Origin: Flavobacterium sp. Sd200
Lineage (GTDB): Bacteria > Bacteroidota > Bacteroidia > Flavobacteriales > Flavobacteriaceae
DNA: 64,000 nucleotides
Direction of reading: 5' to 3'
Assembly (NCBI RefSeq): GCF_009826935.1
Contig: NZ_WUMN01000002.1
Span: forward strand, 434,001 to 498,000
Program-made: the position numbers and the translations under genes
Shown: positions 1 to 8,577 of the stretch, one piece after another
Layout of the letters: each line of letters opens with the position of its first letter
Numbering within the stretch: position 1 is the stretch's first letter
Notes under the pieces: model-generated
Told to the model about the DNA's origin: nothing
The model's input: the letters and a program-made list of their open reading frames with translations, nothing else
Databases searched by the model: none

Positions 1-360
1 ATACGACTTTGAGCCGTCAAAAATTCTCGCAACCGGCTTTCTTTGTCTTACAAAAGCTTTAAGCTTACCATCTACTGTAGTGTAAACTTCTGCCTTGTCG
101 ACCATTGGATTAGACTCGAGGCTTTTTTCCACCTTATTCAAATCTACTTGAACTTTTTGGATGCCTGTAACAGCTCCATAATTTTGTATTAACAAGTTAT
201 TAACCTCTTCTTTTGTAATATAATTCTCATTATCAGCAAACTCAACGCCCGTTTGCGTCATTAATCTGTGCTCATTTCTATTAGATGTAAAGGCATACAA
301 AAACACCACTACACACAGTATAGCAACCAGTCTTATGTTATCCCAGTTAATTTTTTTCAT
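1..360 (-). CDS. ftsQ: Cell division protein FtsQ, N-terminal part (cut by window edge)
   Basis: The first 120 residues are present; the C-terminus lies beyond base 1. A short basic N-terminus (MKKINWDNIR) is followed by one transmembrane segment at about residues 10-22. Next comes a POTRA-like region with ITKEEVNNLL, then a stretch ending in PVARIFDG, the usual FtsQ pattern just after the membrane anchor. FtsQ links early and late divisome proteins in the periplasm through FtsL and its partners. Its ATG (358-360) lies inside the end of murC, a 14-base overlap, so it is translated from the dcw transcript. Identification rests on the motif pattern and on the position after murC. Confidence 0.88.
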   Translation of the reverse strand, partial: MKKINWDNIRLVAILCVVVFLYAFTSNRNEHRLMTQTGVEFADNENYITKEEVNNLLIQNYGAVTGIQKVQVDLNKVEKSLESNPMVDKAEVYTTVDGKLKAFVRQRKPVARIFDGSKSY

Positions 361-1696
361 CTAATATTTTTTTAATATCCGGCACCATTTCTCCAATATC
401 CCCTGCACCTATGGTTACAATAACCTGTGCATCCGTCAGCCTTAAAAGCGGCTGCAAATCGGTCTTACTAACCAGCCTTGCGTTAGGATTTTCTATCTTT
501 TCTAAAAGCCATTGGCTTGTAATACCTTCAATAGGCAACTCTCTCGCCGGATAAATATCTAACAGCACCACGTCTTCAAACTTAGACAGGCTTTTTGCAA
601 AACCATCGGCAAAATCACGCGTGCGGCTAAACAGGTGCGGCTGAAATATTGCCAGCACTTTTTTATCGGCATACAACTCGCTCACGGCCTGATATACGGC
701 ATCGATCTCGGTTGGATGATGCGCATAGTCGTCTATGTAAACCAGGTCTTCTTTTTTTATCTGATACGAAAACCTTCTGCGCACACCTTTAAACGTTTCG
801 AGTGCCTTTGCAATATCGCTTAGCTCAAGTCCGTACACATTTGCCATAGCAAGGGCAAGCAGCGCATTGGTTATATTATGATGGCCCGGCAAACCGAACC
901 TTACATCTTTATATGTTTCTTTTGGGCTAACCACATCAAACACATACCAGCCGTTATCTATACGGATGTTTTGTGCCGAATACTCCCCTTCGCCCACGCC
1001 AACGGTTACACCTTCAAGCGGCAGCCCATTGGTAACGAACAGATGGTTTTTATCCTGAACCTTATCTGCAAATTCCCTGAACGATGCCTCGATAGAAGCC
1101 GTATCGCCATAAATATCCAAATGGTCGGCATCCATGCTTGTCACACAGGCAATATCCGGATGCAGATGCAAAAACGAACGGTCAAACTCATCGGCTTCTG
1201 CAACGGTAACCGTTTTGCCGCTGCCTATAAGGTTACTGTTGTAGCCCTCTACCACACCGCCTAAAAAAGCAGTAACATCTACACCATTGGCAAACAATAT
1301 ATGCCCCAGTATGCTCGATGTAGTGGTCTTGCCGTGCGTACCTGCAACAGCAAAGCAAAATGTATCTTTTGTAATAATACCCAAAACCTCGGCACGCTTT
1401 TTAACCTCAAAACCGTTATTTACGAAGTAGTTCCATTGCAGGTGGTTTTTAGGGACCGCAGGGGTTACTACCACAAGCGTATTTTCTTTATTCAAATATT
1501 CTAAACCTATCAGGTTTGTATTGTCTTCAAAATGGATGCTGATACCCTCTGCCTTTAACTCGTCTGTAAGATGGGTAGGCGTGCGGTCGTAACCGGCAAC
1601 GTTCTTGCCTATAAATTTGAAATAGCGCGCTAAGGCACTCATGCCAATACCGCCGATTCCTATAAAATAAACGCTATGTATTTGGTTTATATCCAT
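347..1696 (-). CDS. murC: UDP-N-acetylmuramate--L-alanine ligase MurC
   Basis: The 449-residue Mur ligase adds L-Ala to UDP-MurNAc using ATP in the cytoplasm. A Rossmann-type GIGGIGMSALA at residues 13-23 and the ATP loop GTHGKTTT at 119-126 are visible. The central VAEADEFDRSF, DADHLDIYG and DDYAHHPTEI blocks are typical of MurC, as is the length. The 3' end overlaps ftsQ. The start lies 231 bases from the end of murG, a gap filled by repeats, so murC-ftsQ may partly rely on transcription through that gap. Confidence 0.97.
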   Translation of the reverse strand: MDINQIHSVYFIGIGGIGMSALARYFKFIGKNVAGYDRTPTHLTDELKAEGISIHFEDNTNLIGLEYLNKENTLVVVTPAVPKNHLQWNYFVNNGFEVKKRAEVLGIITKDTFCFAVAGTHGKTTTSSILGHILFANGVDVTAFLGGVVEGYNSNLIGSGKTVTVAEADEFDRSFLHLHPDIACVTSMDADHLDIYGDTASIEASFREFADKVQDKNHLFVTNGLPLEGVTVGVGEGEYSAQNIRIDNGWYVFDVVSPKETYKDVRFGLPGHHNITNALLALAMANVYGLELSDIAKALETFKGVRRRFSYQIKKEDLVYIDDYAHHPTEIDAVYQAVSELYADKKVLAIFQPHLFSRTRDFADGFAKSLSKFEDVVLLDIYPARELPIEGITSQWLLEKIENPNARLVSKTDLQPLLRLTDAQVIVTIGAGDIGEMVPDIKKILDEKN

Positions 1697-1927
1697 CTCT
1701 CTTTAAAGGTGCTGAGGGAATTAAGTGCTTAGAGACTGAGACAGTGCTCCTACCCTAAAACCGCATCAACAATATTCTTTTATTTTTTGATTCCCTCAGT
1801 GTCTTACTCCCTTGGGGTTTTATTAAGTTTCTTAGACACTTAGAGACTGAGGTTCCTAGAACTCTTAAGTCTCACCCATATGTGGTTCATGTCTATTATC
1901 TTACGTCTATTATCTATTATCTGCTTT
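1697..1927. repeat. Repeat-rich murC-murG spacer
   Basis: No gene seen. CTTAGAGACTGAG occurs directly repeated at 1728-1740 and 1839-1851. CTGAGGGAAT at 1712-1721 is inverted as ATTCCCTCAG at 1790-1799. A GTCTATTATCT-type tandem array runs from 1891 to 1922. The same GTCTATTATCT motif family recurs at 3094-3137 on the other side of murG, so the gene is bracketed by related repeats. The motifs resemble the dispersed intergenic repeats common in Flavobacterium; function is not known. Confidence 0.7.
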
Positions 1928-3025
1928 CTAAGTTTTTAAGAGCCTTACAATCTCTTCAACTATATCTTTCGTAGCATTTACTTTTGCCAGTTTTTTTATA
2001 TTCTCCCCAAGCGTTCTTTGCTTTTCTTTGTTCGACAGCAAATCTGCAAAAACAGGCTGAAACTGAGTATCAAGTTGGGTTTCTTTTAACAATATTGCCC
2101 CTACTTTTTCTACTATGGCCTGTGCGTTCTTGGTTTGGTGGTCTTCAGCCACGTTGGGCGATGGAATAAACAACACTGGTTTGCCAACTATGCATAGTTC
2201 TGATACTGACGATGCCCCCGAGCGGGATATTACAACATCGGCTGCGGCATAAACCAAATCCATCCTGTCTATGAACGATAGCACCTGAACCCCGTCTTTA
2301 TCGCCATAGTGCTGGTACTCTTCAAAATAAAATTTACCGCACTGCCATATTACCTGAACGTTTTGTGCCTGTAGCCATGCCAGCTCTTTTGCAATAAGCT
2401 GGTTGATGCGTCTTGACCCTAAACTTCCCCCCAACACCAAAAGCGTTTGTTTGTTTGGGTCGAGCTTAAAGCGTTGCATTGCTTCTTCCCTTTTATCTTC
2501 TGTACCTATCAGGTCCTGTCGCACCGGGTTGCCTGTAAACACAATTTTAGACACCGGAAAAAAGCGCTCTAAATTATCGTAGGCTACACATATTTTACTG
2601 GCTCTTTTTGCAAGCCACTTGTTGGTTATGCCCGGAAAAGAATTTTGTTCCTGTATTACCGTTGGCACACCTTTTCCGCTGGCAGCCCGTAGCAATGGCC
2701 CGCTGGCAAAGCCCCCGGTACCTATGACCACATCTGGCTTAAACTCTTTTATTATTTTACGCGACTTAACTAAACTGCTTATAAGCTTAAACGGAAACAT
2801 AGCGTTGTCTACCGTTAGCCTGCGTTGTATGCCCGCAATCCATAACCCTATTATTTTGTATCCTGCCTGCGGAACCTTTTGCATCTCCATTTTATTGCTG
2901 GCACCCACAAACAGTATCTCGCTGTCAGGAAAACGTTCCTTTAACTCATTGGCAATGGCAATTGCAGGATAGATATGCCCTCCTGTACCACCACCGCTTA
3001 ATATGAATTTTTTAGGTTGTCCCAT
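1928..3025 (-). CDS. murG: UDP-GlcNAc:MurNAc-pentapeptide-lipid GlcNAc transferase MurG
   Basis: The GT28 glycosyltransferase makes lipid II from lipid I at the inner membrane face. From the chosen start (MGQPKKF) the protein is 365 residues, the usual length. The glycine loop GGGTGGH sits at residues 11-17. Further blocks are [37 protein letters not shown] and [11 protein letters not shown], the last forming the UDP-GlcNAc site. The frame stays open upstream to 3079, but those 18 codons (beginning [10 protein letters not shown]) are the translation of a palindromic intergenic repeat at 3039-3073, so the ATG at 3023-3025 is preferred. Confidence 0.96.
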   Translation of the reverse strand: MGQPKKFILSGGGTGGHIYPAIAIANELKERFPDSEILFVGASNKMEMQKVPQAGYKIIGLWIAGIQRRLTVDNAMFPFKLISSLVKSRKIIKEFKPDVVIGTGGFASGPLLRAASGKGVPTVIQEQNSFPGITNKWLAKRASKICVAYDNLERFFPVSKIVFTGNPVRQDLIGTEDKREEAMQRFKLDPNKQTLLVLGGSLGSRRINQLIAKELAWLQAQNVQVIWQCGKFYFEEYQHYGDKDGVQVLSFIDRMDLVYAAADVVISRSGASSVSELCIVGKPVLFIPSPNVAEDHQTKNAQAIVEKVGAILLKETQLDTQFQPVFADLLSNKEKQRTLGENIKKLAKVNATKDIVEEIVRLLKT

Positions 3026-3038
3026 CTTTATTATTATC

Positions 3039-3073
3039 CTCACCCCCACCCCCTCTCCAAAGGAGAGGGGAGC
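3039..3073. repeat. Palindromic repeat, CCCCTCTCC-AAA-GGAGAGGGG type, copy 1
   Basis: CCCCTCTCC is followed by AAA and GGAGAGGGG, preceded by a CACCCCCAC tract. Near-identical DNA lies at 28020-28062 and a shorter relative at 56524-56561. The repeat sits just upstream of murG and creates a false N-terminal extension of that gene. It resembles dispersed hairpin elements of Bacteroidota intergenic regions. Confidence 0.8.
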
Positions 3074-3093
3074 ACTCATGCCAAAGGGGTTCG

Positions 3094-3137
3094 TGTCTAT
3101 TATCTATTATCTTACGCCTATTATCTAATGTCTAATA
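3094..3137. repeat. GTCTATTATCT repeat array, second block
   Basis: CTATTATCT units are repeated several times and joined by TTACG, matching the block at 1891-1922. The array fills most of the 127-base murG-ftsW spacer together with the palindrome at 3039-3073. No gene or clear promoter is seen in the spacer. Confidence 0.7.
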
Positions 3138-3152
3138 CCTCAATACTAACAT

Positions 3153-4472
3153 CTATTTCCCAAACACCGCCCTCATGGGATTAGGTTCTGTCGAATCATC
3201 TTCTATAGAAAAAGCAGCCGGTTGTTCCAATCCCTGTGCTTCGGCTTCTTCGCGTTGCTTTTCGCGCAATATGTGTTCGTCTATCAGTTGTTGCAGGGCA
3301 GCCTCGCGGTCTTCTTTCTCTTTAAGCTCCTGCGCTATTTCCTCCTCTTTTTTAGTTACGCTGATGATGATCCCTATGGAGATACACGTCATCCAGATAG
3401 AACTACCACCACTACTGATTAGCGGAAGTGTTTGCCCTGTTACCGGAAGCAGCTCTACCGCCACACCCATATTTATGAGTGCCTGAAAGATGATAGGGAA
3501 ACCAAGCCCTACAATAAGCAGTTTGCCAAAAAGCGATTTTGCCTTGTGTGCCGTTACTAAAAAACGTGCAAATAAAAGCAGGTATAACGACAACACTGTT
3601 AGTCCGCCAACAAGCCCGTATTCTTCAACAATAATGGCGAAGATAAAATCGGAAGAGGATTGCGGCAGGAAGTTCTTTTGCACACTCTTGCCCGGCCCTA
3701 CGCCATACACCATTCCAGATGCTATAGCTATCTTTGCTTTTTCTATCTGATAATCGTCTTCGTTGGGCGCATCTGATGTAAAACGCTCTATACGGTTCAT
3801 CCAGGTGTCTACCCTGTTGGGCATAGCATCTGGAAAAGCTTTTGCAAACGCCACGAACAGCACCAGCATAGTTATACCCGTGCCTATTATCATGCCCAGG
3901 TATTTTAGCGGATACTTGCCCACAAACACCAGCATGCACACCATACTGAAAATTAGTGCTGCGGTACTAAAGTTAGAGGGTAATATTAGCGCCAGTATTA
4001 TAAATACCGGAATCCAAAGCTCTATAACCGATTGCTTAAAGGTTACTTCTTTACCATCTGCTTTTGCAAGATAGCGTGCCACATAGATCATGAGTACTAT
4101 CATTGCCAGTGCCGAGGTTTGGAAGGTTACCCCAATAAACGGCACTTTTATCCATCGGCTGGCATTGGCACCGTCTATAACCGTTCCCTGAAAAAACGTG
4201 TACACCAGCAATACTGCCACAATAGGCATAGCCAGTTGCGATAGTCCGCGGTAGTAATGGTAAGGCACTTTGTGCACCATGTATATTAGCGCAAAACCAA
4301 TAAATATATGAACGAGATGCTTAACTAGATAGCCTATGGTAGACCCCTTGCCTATTACATACACAAGGTTGGTACTTGCGCTAAAAACCGGCATGAACGA
4401 AATAAGGGCCAGCAGCATTACAAACGACCAGATCCCTTTGTCTCCTTTTAGGTTATTGATTAATTCTTTCAT
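3153..4472 (-). CDS. ftsW: Lipid II polymerase FtsW (SEDS family)
   Basis: The 439-residue polytopic membrane protein has about ten hydrophobic segments. FtsW is the septal peptidoglycan glycosyltransferase working with FtsI. SEDS signatures seen are DGANASRWIKVP, ASGMVYGVGPGKSVQK, SDFIFAIIVEEYG and, near the end, GQTLPLISSGGSS. The tail after the last membrane segment (about residues 375-439) is charged and predicted coiled coil (rich in E, K, Q), ending NPMRAVFGK. Location between murD and murG, rather than near mreBCD, favours FtsW over RodA. Confidence 0.95.
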   Translation of the reverse strand: MKELINNLKGDKGIWSFVMLLALISFMPVFSASTNLVYVIGKGSTIGYLVKHLVHIFIGFALIYMVHKVPYHYYRGLSQLAMPIVAVLLVYTFFQGTVIDGANASRWIKVPFIGVTFQTSALAMIVLMIYVARYLAKADGKEVTFKQSVIELWIPVFIILALILPSNFSTAALIFSMVCMLVFVGKYPLKYLGMIIGTGITMLVLFVAFAKAFPDAMPNRVDTWMNRIERFTSDAPNEDDYQIEKAKIAIASGMVYGVGPGKSVQKNFLPQSSSDFIFAIIVEEYGLVGGLTVLSLYLLLFARFLVTAHKAKSLFGKLLIVGLGFPIIFQALINMGVAVELLPVTGQTLPLISSGGSSIWMTCISIGIIISVTKKEEEIAQELKEKEDREAALQQLIDEHILREKQREEAEAQGLEQPAAFSIEDDSTEPNPMRAVFGK

Positions 4473-4550
4473 TTTCTTTACTCTGTTTTATTCTTTCATC
4501 CATTTGTCACACGGTCAAAAGACTTTATGACTTTCAACTTTAAGACTGTA

Positions 4551-5882
4551 TTAAAGGTTTTGCACAGCAGCCTTAAATTGCTTGCCCCTGTCTTCATAGC
4601 TTTCAAAAAGGTCAAAACTTGCACAGGCCGGAGACAATAATACCGTGTCGCCTTTCTCAGCCATTTTTTGTGCTATTTTAACCGCTTCGGTCATGCTGGT
4701 AGTTTCTACCATTACATCTACCACATTTTTAAAGGCATCAATAATCTTGGCATTCTCTACACCAAGGCAAACTATCGATTTTACCTTTTCGCGAACCAAC
4801 GACATCAATTCATTATAATCGTTGCCCTTGTCTACACCGCCTACTATCCAAACTGTTGGTGTGGTCATGCTGTCAAGCGCAAAATAGGTAGAGTTAGTGT
4901 TGGTAGCCTTACTGTCGTTAATATATTCTACGCCCTGTATTTTAAGCACTTTTTCAAGCCTGTGCTCCACGCCCTGAAAGTTAGACAGGCTTTCTACGAT
5001 CGTCTTCTTCCTAATATTTTTAAGCTGTGCTACGGTTATTGCTGCCATTGCATTCTTAACATTGTGTTTCCCTTCTAAAGACAGTTCGTTTATTGGCATG
5101 GTAAAATCTCCTTTTTTTAATGTGCTTATAATTGTGTTATCCTTTACATATACCCCTTTTTTGTTGTTGCCCGAAAGTGAGAAGGGGATTTTTTTAGCCC
5201 TCACTTTGTTGTTCTTTAGCCATTCGGCTATCTTTTCATCATCTGCATCATATATCAGATAATCATCTTCCGTCTGGTTCATGGTTATCCTGAACTTTGC
5301 TGCTACATACAAATCATAATTGTATTCGTAGCGGTCTAAGTGATCCGGACTGATATTTGTTATTACTGCTATATGTGGCCTGTAATTTTTTATATCATCC
5401 AGCTGAAAACTGCTTAGCTCCAGCACATAGTCCTCACTTTTATTCTCGGCCACCTGCCAGGCAAAGCTTTTACCAATGTTTCCTCCTATTGCTACATTAA
5501 GACCGCCCTGTTTTAGCAGATAATGTGTTAGCATTGTAGTGGTGGTCTTGCCGTTGCTTCCTGTTATGCCTATGGTCTCTGCCTCAGTAAAAGGAGCGGC
5601 AAACTCAATTTCAGATACTACCTGAATGCCTTTTTCCTTTATTTTTTTTACTATGGGCGATTTATCCGGTATGCCCGGGCTTTTCATTACCACATCGGCA
5701 TTCAGTATTAGCTCCTCAGTGTGCTTTTCTTCCTCCCAGTCCAGTTTATTAAGTGCAAGAACTTCTTTATAATTATTCTTTATCTTTCCAAAATCCGACA
5801 CGAAAACATCGTATCCTTTTTTCTTCCCGAGAATGGCAGTACCTATACCGCTTTCTCCACCACCTAATATTACTAACCTCAT
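4551..5882 (-). CDS. murD: UDP-MurNAc-L-alanine--D-glutamate ligase MurD
   Basis: The 443-residue cytoplasmic Mur ligase adds D-Glu to UDP-MurNAc-L-Ala. The N-terminal LGGGESGIG is the nucleotide-fold loop, and GSNGKTTTT at residues 108-116 is the ATP loop. NISPDHLDRY, SKATN and the C-terminal LLSPACASFDLFESYEDRG are characteristic of MurD. It starts 1 base before the mraY stop, so the two are tightly coupled, and is followed by a 78-base gap to ftsW. Confidence 0.97.
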   Translation of the reverse strand: MRLVILGGGESGIGTAILGKKKGYDVFVSDFGKIKNNYKEVLALNKLDWEEEKHTEELILNADVVMKSPGIPDKSPIVKKIKEKGIQVVSEIEFAAPFTEAETIGITGSNGKTTTTMLTHYLLKQGGLNVAIGGNIGKSFAWQVAENKSEDYVLELSSFQLDDIKNYRPHIAVITNISPDHLDRYEYNYDLYVAAKFRITMNQTEDDYLIYDADDEKIAEWLKNNKVRAKKIPFSLSGNNKKGVYVKDNTIISTLKKGDFTMPINELSLEGKHNVKNAMAAITVAQLKNIRKKTIVESLSNFQGVEHRLEKVLKIQGVEYINDSKATNTNSTYFALDSMTTPTVWIVGGVDKGNDYNELMSLVREKVKSIVCLGVENAKIIDAFKNVVDVMVETTSMTEAVKIAQKMAEKGDTVLLSPACASFDLFESYEDRGKQFKAAVQNL

Positions 5883-5883
5883 A

Positions 5884-7110
5884 CTATCGCAGTTTTAGTG
5901 ACACTAATGAGAATATAGAAAGCAGTATAGCAACGATCCAGAAACGTGTAACGATCTTACTTTCATGATAGCCCTTTTTCTGGTAGTGGTGGTGCAGTGG
6001 CGCCATTAAAAAGATGCGCTTGCCCTCGCCCAGTTTTTTCTTCGTATATTTAAAGTAGCTTACCTGCATTACTACCGAAAGGTTCTCTGCCAAAAAGATA
6101 CCGCACAATACGGGTATCAAAAGCTCTTTACGAACCGCTATTGCAAGTACTGCTATGATGCCGCCTATAGTAAGGCTGCCCGTATCGCCCATAAACACCG
6201 ATGCCGGATAGGTATTGTACCACAAAAAGCCCACAAGCGCACCCACAAAGGATGCTATATAGACCGTCATCTCACCAGAGTTGGGTATGTACATTATATT
6301 AAGATAGTTACTAAATATAATGTTACCCGACACAAAAGCGAATATGGCAAGGGTGAGCACGGCTATTGCCGATGTTCCTGCCGCCAGTCCGTCTATACCA
6401 TCGGTAAGGTTAGCCCCGTTAGATACTGCAGTGATGATGAAGATTACCACCGGGATAAATATCAGCCAAGCATAATCTTTATAATCATCGCCCATAAAAG
6501 ACAATACCTCGGCATAATCAAACTCATTATTTTTAAAGAACGGAATGGTTGTAGCTGTAGATTTTTCCTCCACCGGAGCAGCACTTATTACGTTTTGGTC
6601 TGTTTGGAAAATGTTGGTTGTAGAAGTATCTGTACGCACCGTTACCGCCGGATGAAAATAGAGTACATAGCCCACTATTAAACCAAGGCCAACCTGCCCA
6701 ACAACCTTAAACTTACCTTTCAGGCCTTCTTTATCTTTCTTAAATATCTTGATGTAATCGTCTATAAAACCTATACTGCCCATCCACAACGTGGTAACAA
6801 TAAGCAGCATGATATATATATTATCAAGCTTTGCCAGCAACAATACAGGTATAAGGGTAGAGAATATAATTATAAGCCCACCCATGGTTGGCGTACCTGC
6901 CTTTTGGCTTTGCCCCTCAAGGCCAAGTTCGCGAACGGTCTCCCCAATTTGCTGCCTGCGTAAAAAGTTAATGATCCTTTTACCAAAAACCGTAGATATA
7001 AGCAACGAGAGTATAACGGCCAAACCGGAACGGAACGTTATGTACTGGAATACACCCGCTCCCGGAAAATCCAGTTGTTTGTTTAGATACTCAAATAGAT
7101 AATAGAGCAT
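5884..7110 (-). CDS. mraY: Phospho-MurNAc-pentapeptide transferase MraY
   Basis: The 408-residue polytopic enzyme transfers phospho-MurNAc-pentapeptide to undecaprenyl phosphate, giving lipid [10 protein letters not shown] at about 70-78, the Asp pair in FIDDYIK at 117-118, [10 protein letters not shown] at 234-243 and [10 protein letters not shown] near the C-terminus are active-site blocks. The protein is longer than the roughly 360 residues of E. coli MraY because of an extra stretch at about residues 155-212, rich in Thr, Asp and Phe, between two membrane segments. I believe such an insertion is usual in Bacteroidota. It sits 6 bases downstream of murE. Confidence 0.97.
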   Translation of the reverse strand: MLYYLFEYLNKQLDFPGAGVFQYITFRSGLAVILSLLISTVFGKRIINFLRRQQIGETVRELGLEGQSQKAGTPTMGGLIIIFSTLIPVLLLAKLDNIYIMLLIVTTLWMGSIGFIDDYIKIFKKDKEGLKGKFKVVGQVGLGLIVGYVLYFHPAVTVRTDTSTTNIFQTDQNVISAAPVEEKSTATTIPFFKNNEFDYAEVLSFMGDDYKDYAWLIFIPVVIFIITAVSNGANLTDGIDGLAAGTSAIAVLTLAIFAFVSGNIIFSNYLNIMYIPNSGEMTVYIASFVGALVGFLWYNTYPASVFMGDTGSLTIGGIIAVLAIAVRKELLIPVLCGIFLAENLSVVMQVSYFKYTKKKLGEGKRIFLMAPLHHHYQKKGYHESKIVTRFWIVAILLSIFSLVSLKLR

Positions 7111-7116
7111 ATACTG

Positions 7117-8577
7117 TTATTTGTTTAGTTGCTTTAAAATTTCTTTTACGGTCTCCATATCATCAAAATCATACTTCACACCTTTAATCTCCTGATAGGT
7201 TTCGTGGCCTTTGCCAGCTATCAGTATAATGTCGTTAGGGCGGGCAAGCTGGCAGGCAATTTTTATGGCCTGCTTGCGGTCTACCACAGCCACTGTTTTT
7301 TTATAGTTAATAGGCTCTACGCCTTTTTCCATATCTTCAATAATATCTTCGGGCACTTCGCTTCGCGGATTGTCAGAAGTAAAAATGGCCCTGTCGCTCA
7401 TGCTCGATGCAATGTGGGCCATAATAGGCCGTTTGGTCTTATCCCTGTCGCCGCCACAACCCACAACAGTTATTAGCTGTTCGTTTCGTGTACGGATATT
7501 CTCTATAGTGCTCAGCACATTTTCAAGCGCATCTGGCGTATGGGCATAGTCTACAATGGCAGTTATTTTGCTGTCTGACACTATAAACTGAAACCTGCCG
7601 GAAACACTTTCCAGCTCGCTAAGCAGGCGCAATGCCTCACGGTCGTCTAAGCCAAGGTTTACTGCCACGGCATATATTGCCAGCAGGTTGTAGGCGTTAA
7701 AAGTGCCTATAAGTTTAACCCAAACCTCTTCACCATTTATTTTTAACAACAGCCCACTAAGCTGGTTTTCCAGTATCTGTGCACGATAGTCGGCATAGGT
7801 CTTAAGGGCATAGGTCAGTTTTTTAGCTGCGGTATTTTGCAGCATTACCAGCCCATTCTTATCATCTACATTAACCAGCGCAAATGCCGATTTTGGCAAA
7901 TGGTCAAAGAAGGATTTCTTAACATCCCTATACTCTGCAAACGTTGCATGATAATCCAAATGGTCGTGAGAGAGGTTAGTAAACACACCGCCCACGAACG
8001 TTAATCCTTCCGTACGGTTTTGGTGTATGCCATGCGAGCTAACCTCCATAAAACAATACTCTACGCCAACGTCTACCATTTCCCTCAAATACCTGTTTAT
8101 GGTAAGCGAATCGGGCGTGGTGTGTGTGGCAGGATATTCTTTATCGTTAACCAGTATTTTAACTGTACTTAGCAGCCCTGCACTAAAACCTGCATTTTTA
8201 AAAAGCTGGTTTAGCAGCGTGGCTATCGTGGTCTTTCCATTTGTGCCTGTAACACCAACAAGCTTAAGGCTGGCCGACGGATTGCCGTAATAATTAGCTG
8301 CCATAAAAGCCAGTGCCGAACTGGCACTGTTTACCACCACATAAGTAACGGTATCTAGAACTGTATCGGGCAATACTTCGCATACCACAGCCACAGCCCC
8401 AAGGCTAATAGCTTTTTGTATATAATCGTGTCCGTTGCTTTGTGTGCCTTTTATGGCAACAAAAACATCGCCCTCTTTTATTAAGCGCGAATCGAACTCA
8501 ATTTTAGACACAGATATATCGGTAGGGCCTTTTACAAGCTCTATCGCCGCCTTATATAATATGTCGCGCAATAGCAT
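7117..8577 (-). CDS. murE: UDP-MurNAc-tripeptide synthetase MurE (meso-DAP adding)
   Basis: The 486-residue Mur ligase adds the third stem-peptide residue. GTNGKTT at 110-116 binds ATP. DNPR at 402-405 is the motif linked with meso-diaminopimelate rather than lysine, so the organism probably has DAP-type peptidoglycan. The ATG at 8575-8577 shares its first base with the ftsI stop (TGATG), arguing for coupled translation. A GTG one codon earlier is also in frame but less likely. Confidence 0.96.
   Translation of the reverse strand: MLLRDILYKAAIELVKGPTDISVSKIEFDSRLIKEGDVFVAIKGTQSNGHDYIQKAISLGAVAVVCEVLPDTVLDTVTYVVVNSASSALAFMAANYYGNPSASLKLVGVTGTNGKTTIATLLNQLFKNAGFSAGLLSTVKILVNDKEYPATHTTPDSLTINRYLREMVDVGVEYCFMEVSSHGIHQNRTEGLTFVGGVFTNLSHDHLDYHATFAEYRDVKKSFFDHLPKSAFALVNVDDKNGLVMLQNTAAKKLTYALKTYADYRAQILENQLSGLLLKINGEEVWVKLIGTFNAYNLLAIYAVAVNLGLDDREALRLLSELESVSGRFQFIVSDSKITAIVDYAHTPDALENVLSTIENIRTRNEQLITVVGCGGDRDKTKRPIMAHIASSMSDRAIFTSDNPRSEVPEDIIEDMEKGVEPINYKKTVAVVDRKQAIKIACQLARPNDIILIAGKGHETYQEIKGVKYDFDDMETVKEILKQLNK

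Noticed and set aside
1891..1922. CRISPR-like array from repeated CTATTATCT units
   Set aside because: Units are short and contiguous, without unique spacers of 30 or more bases, and no cas genes are near.
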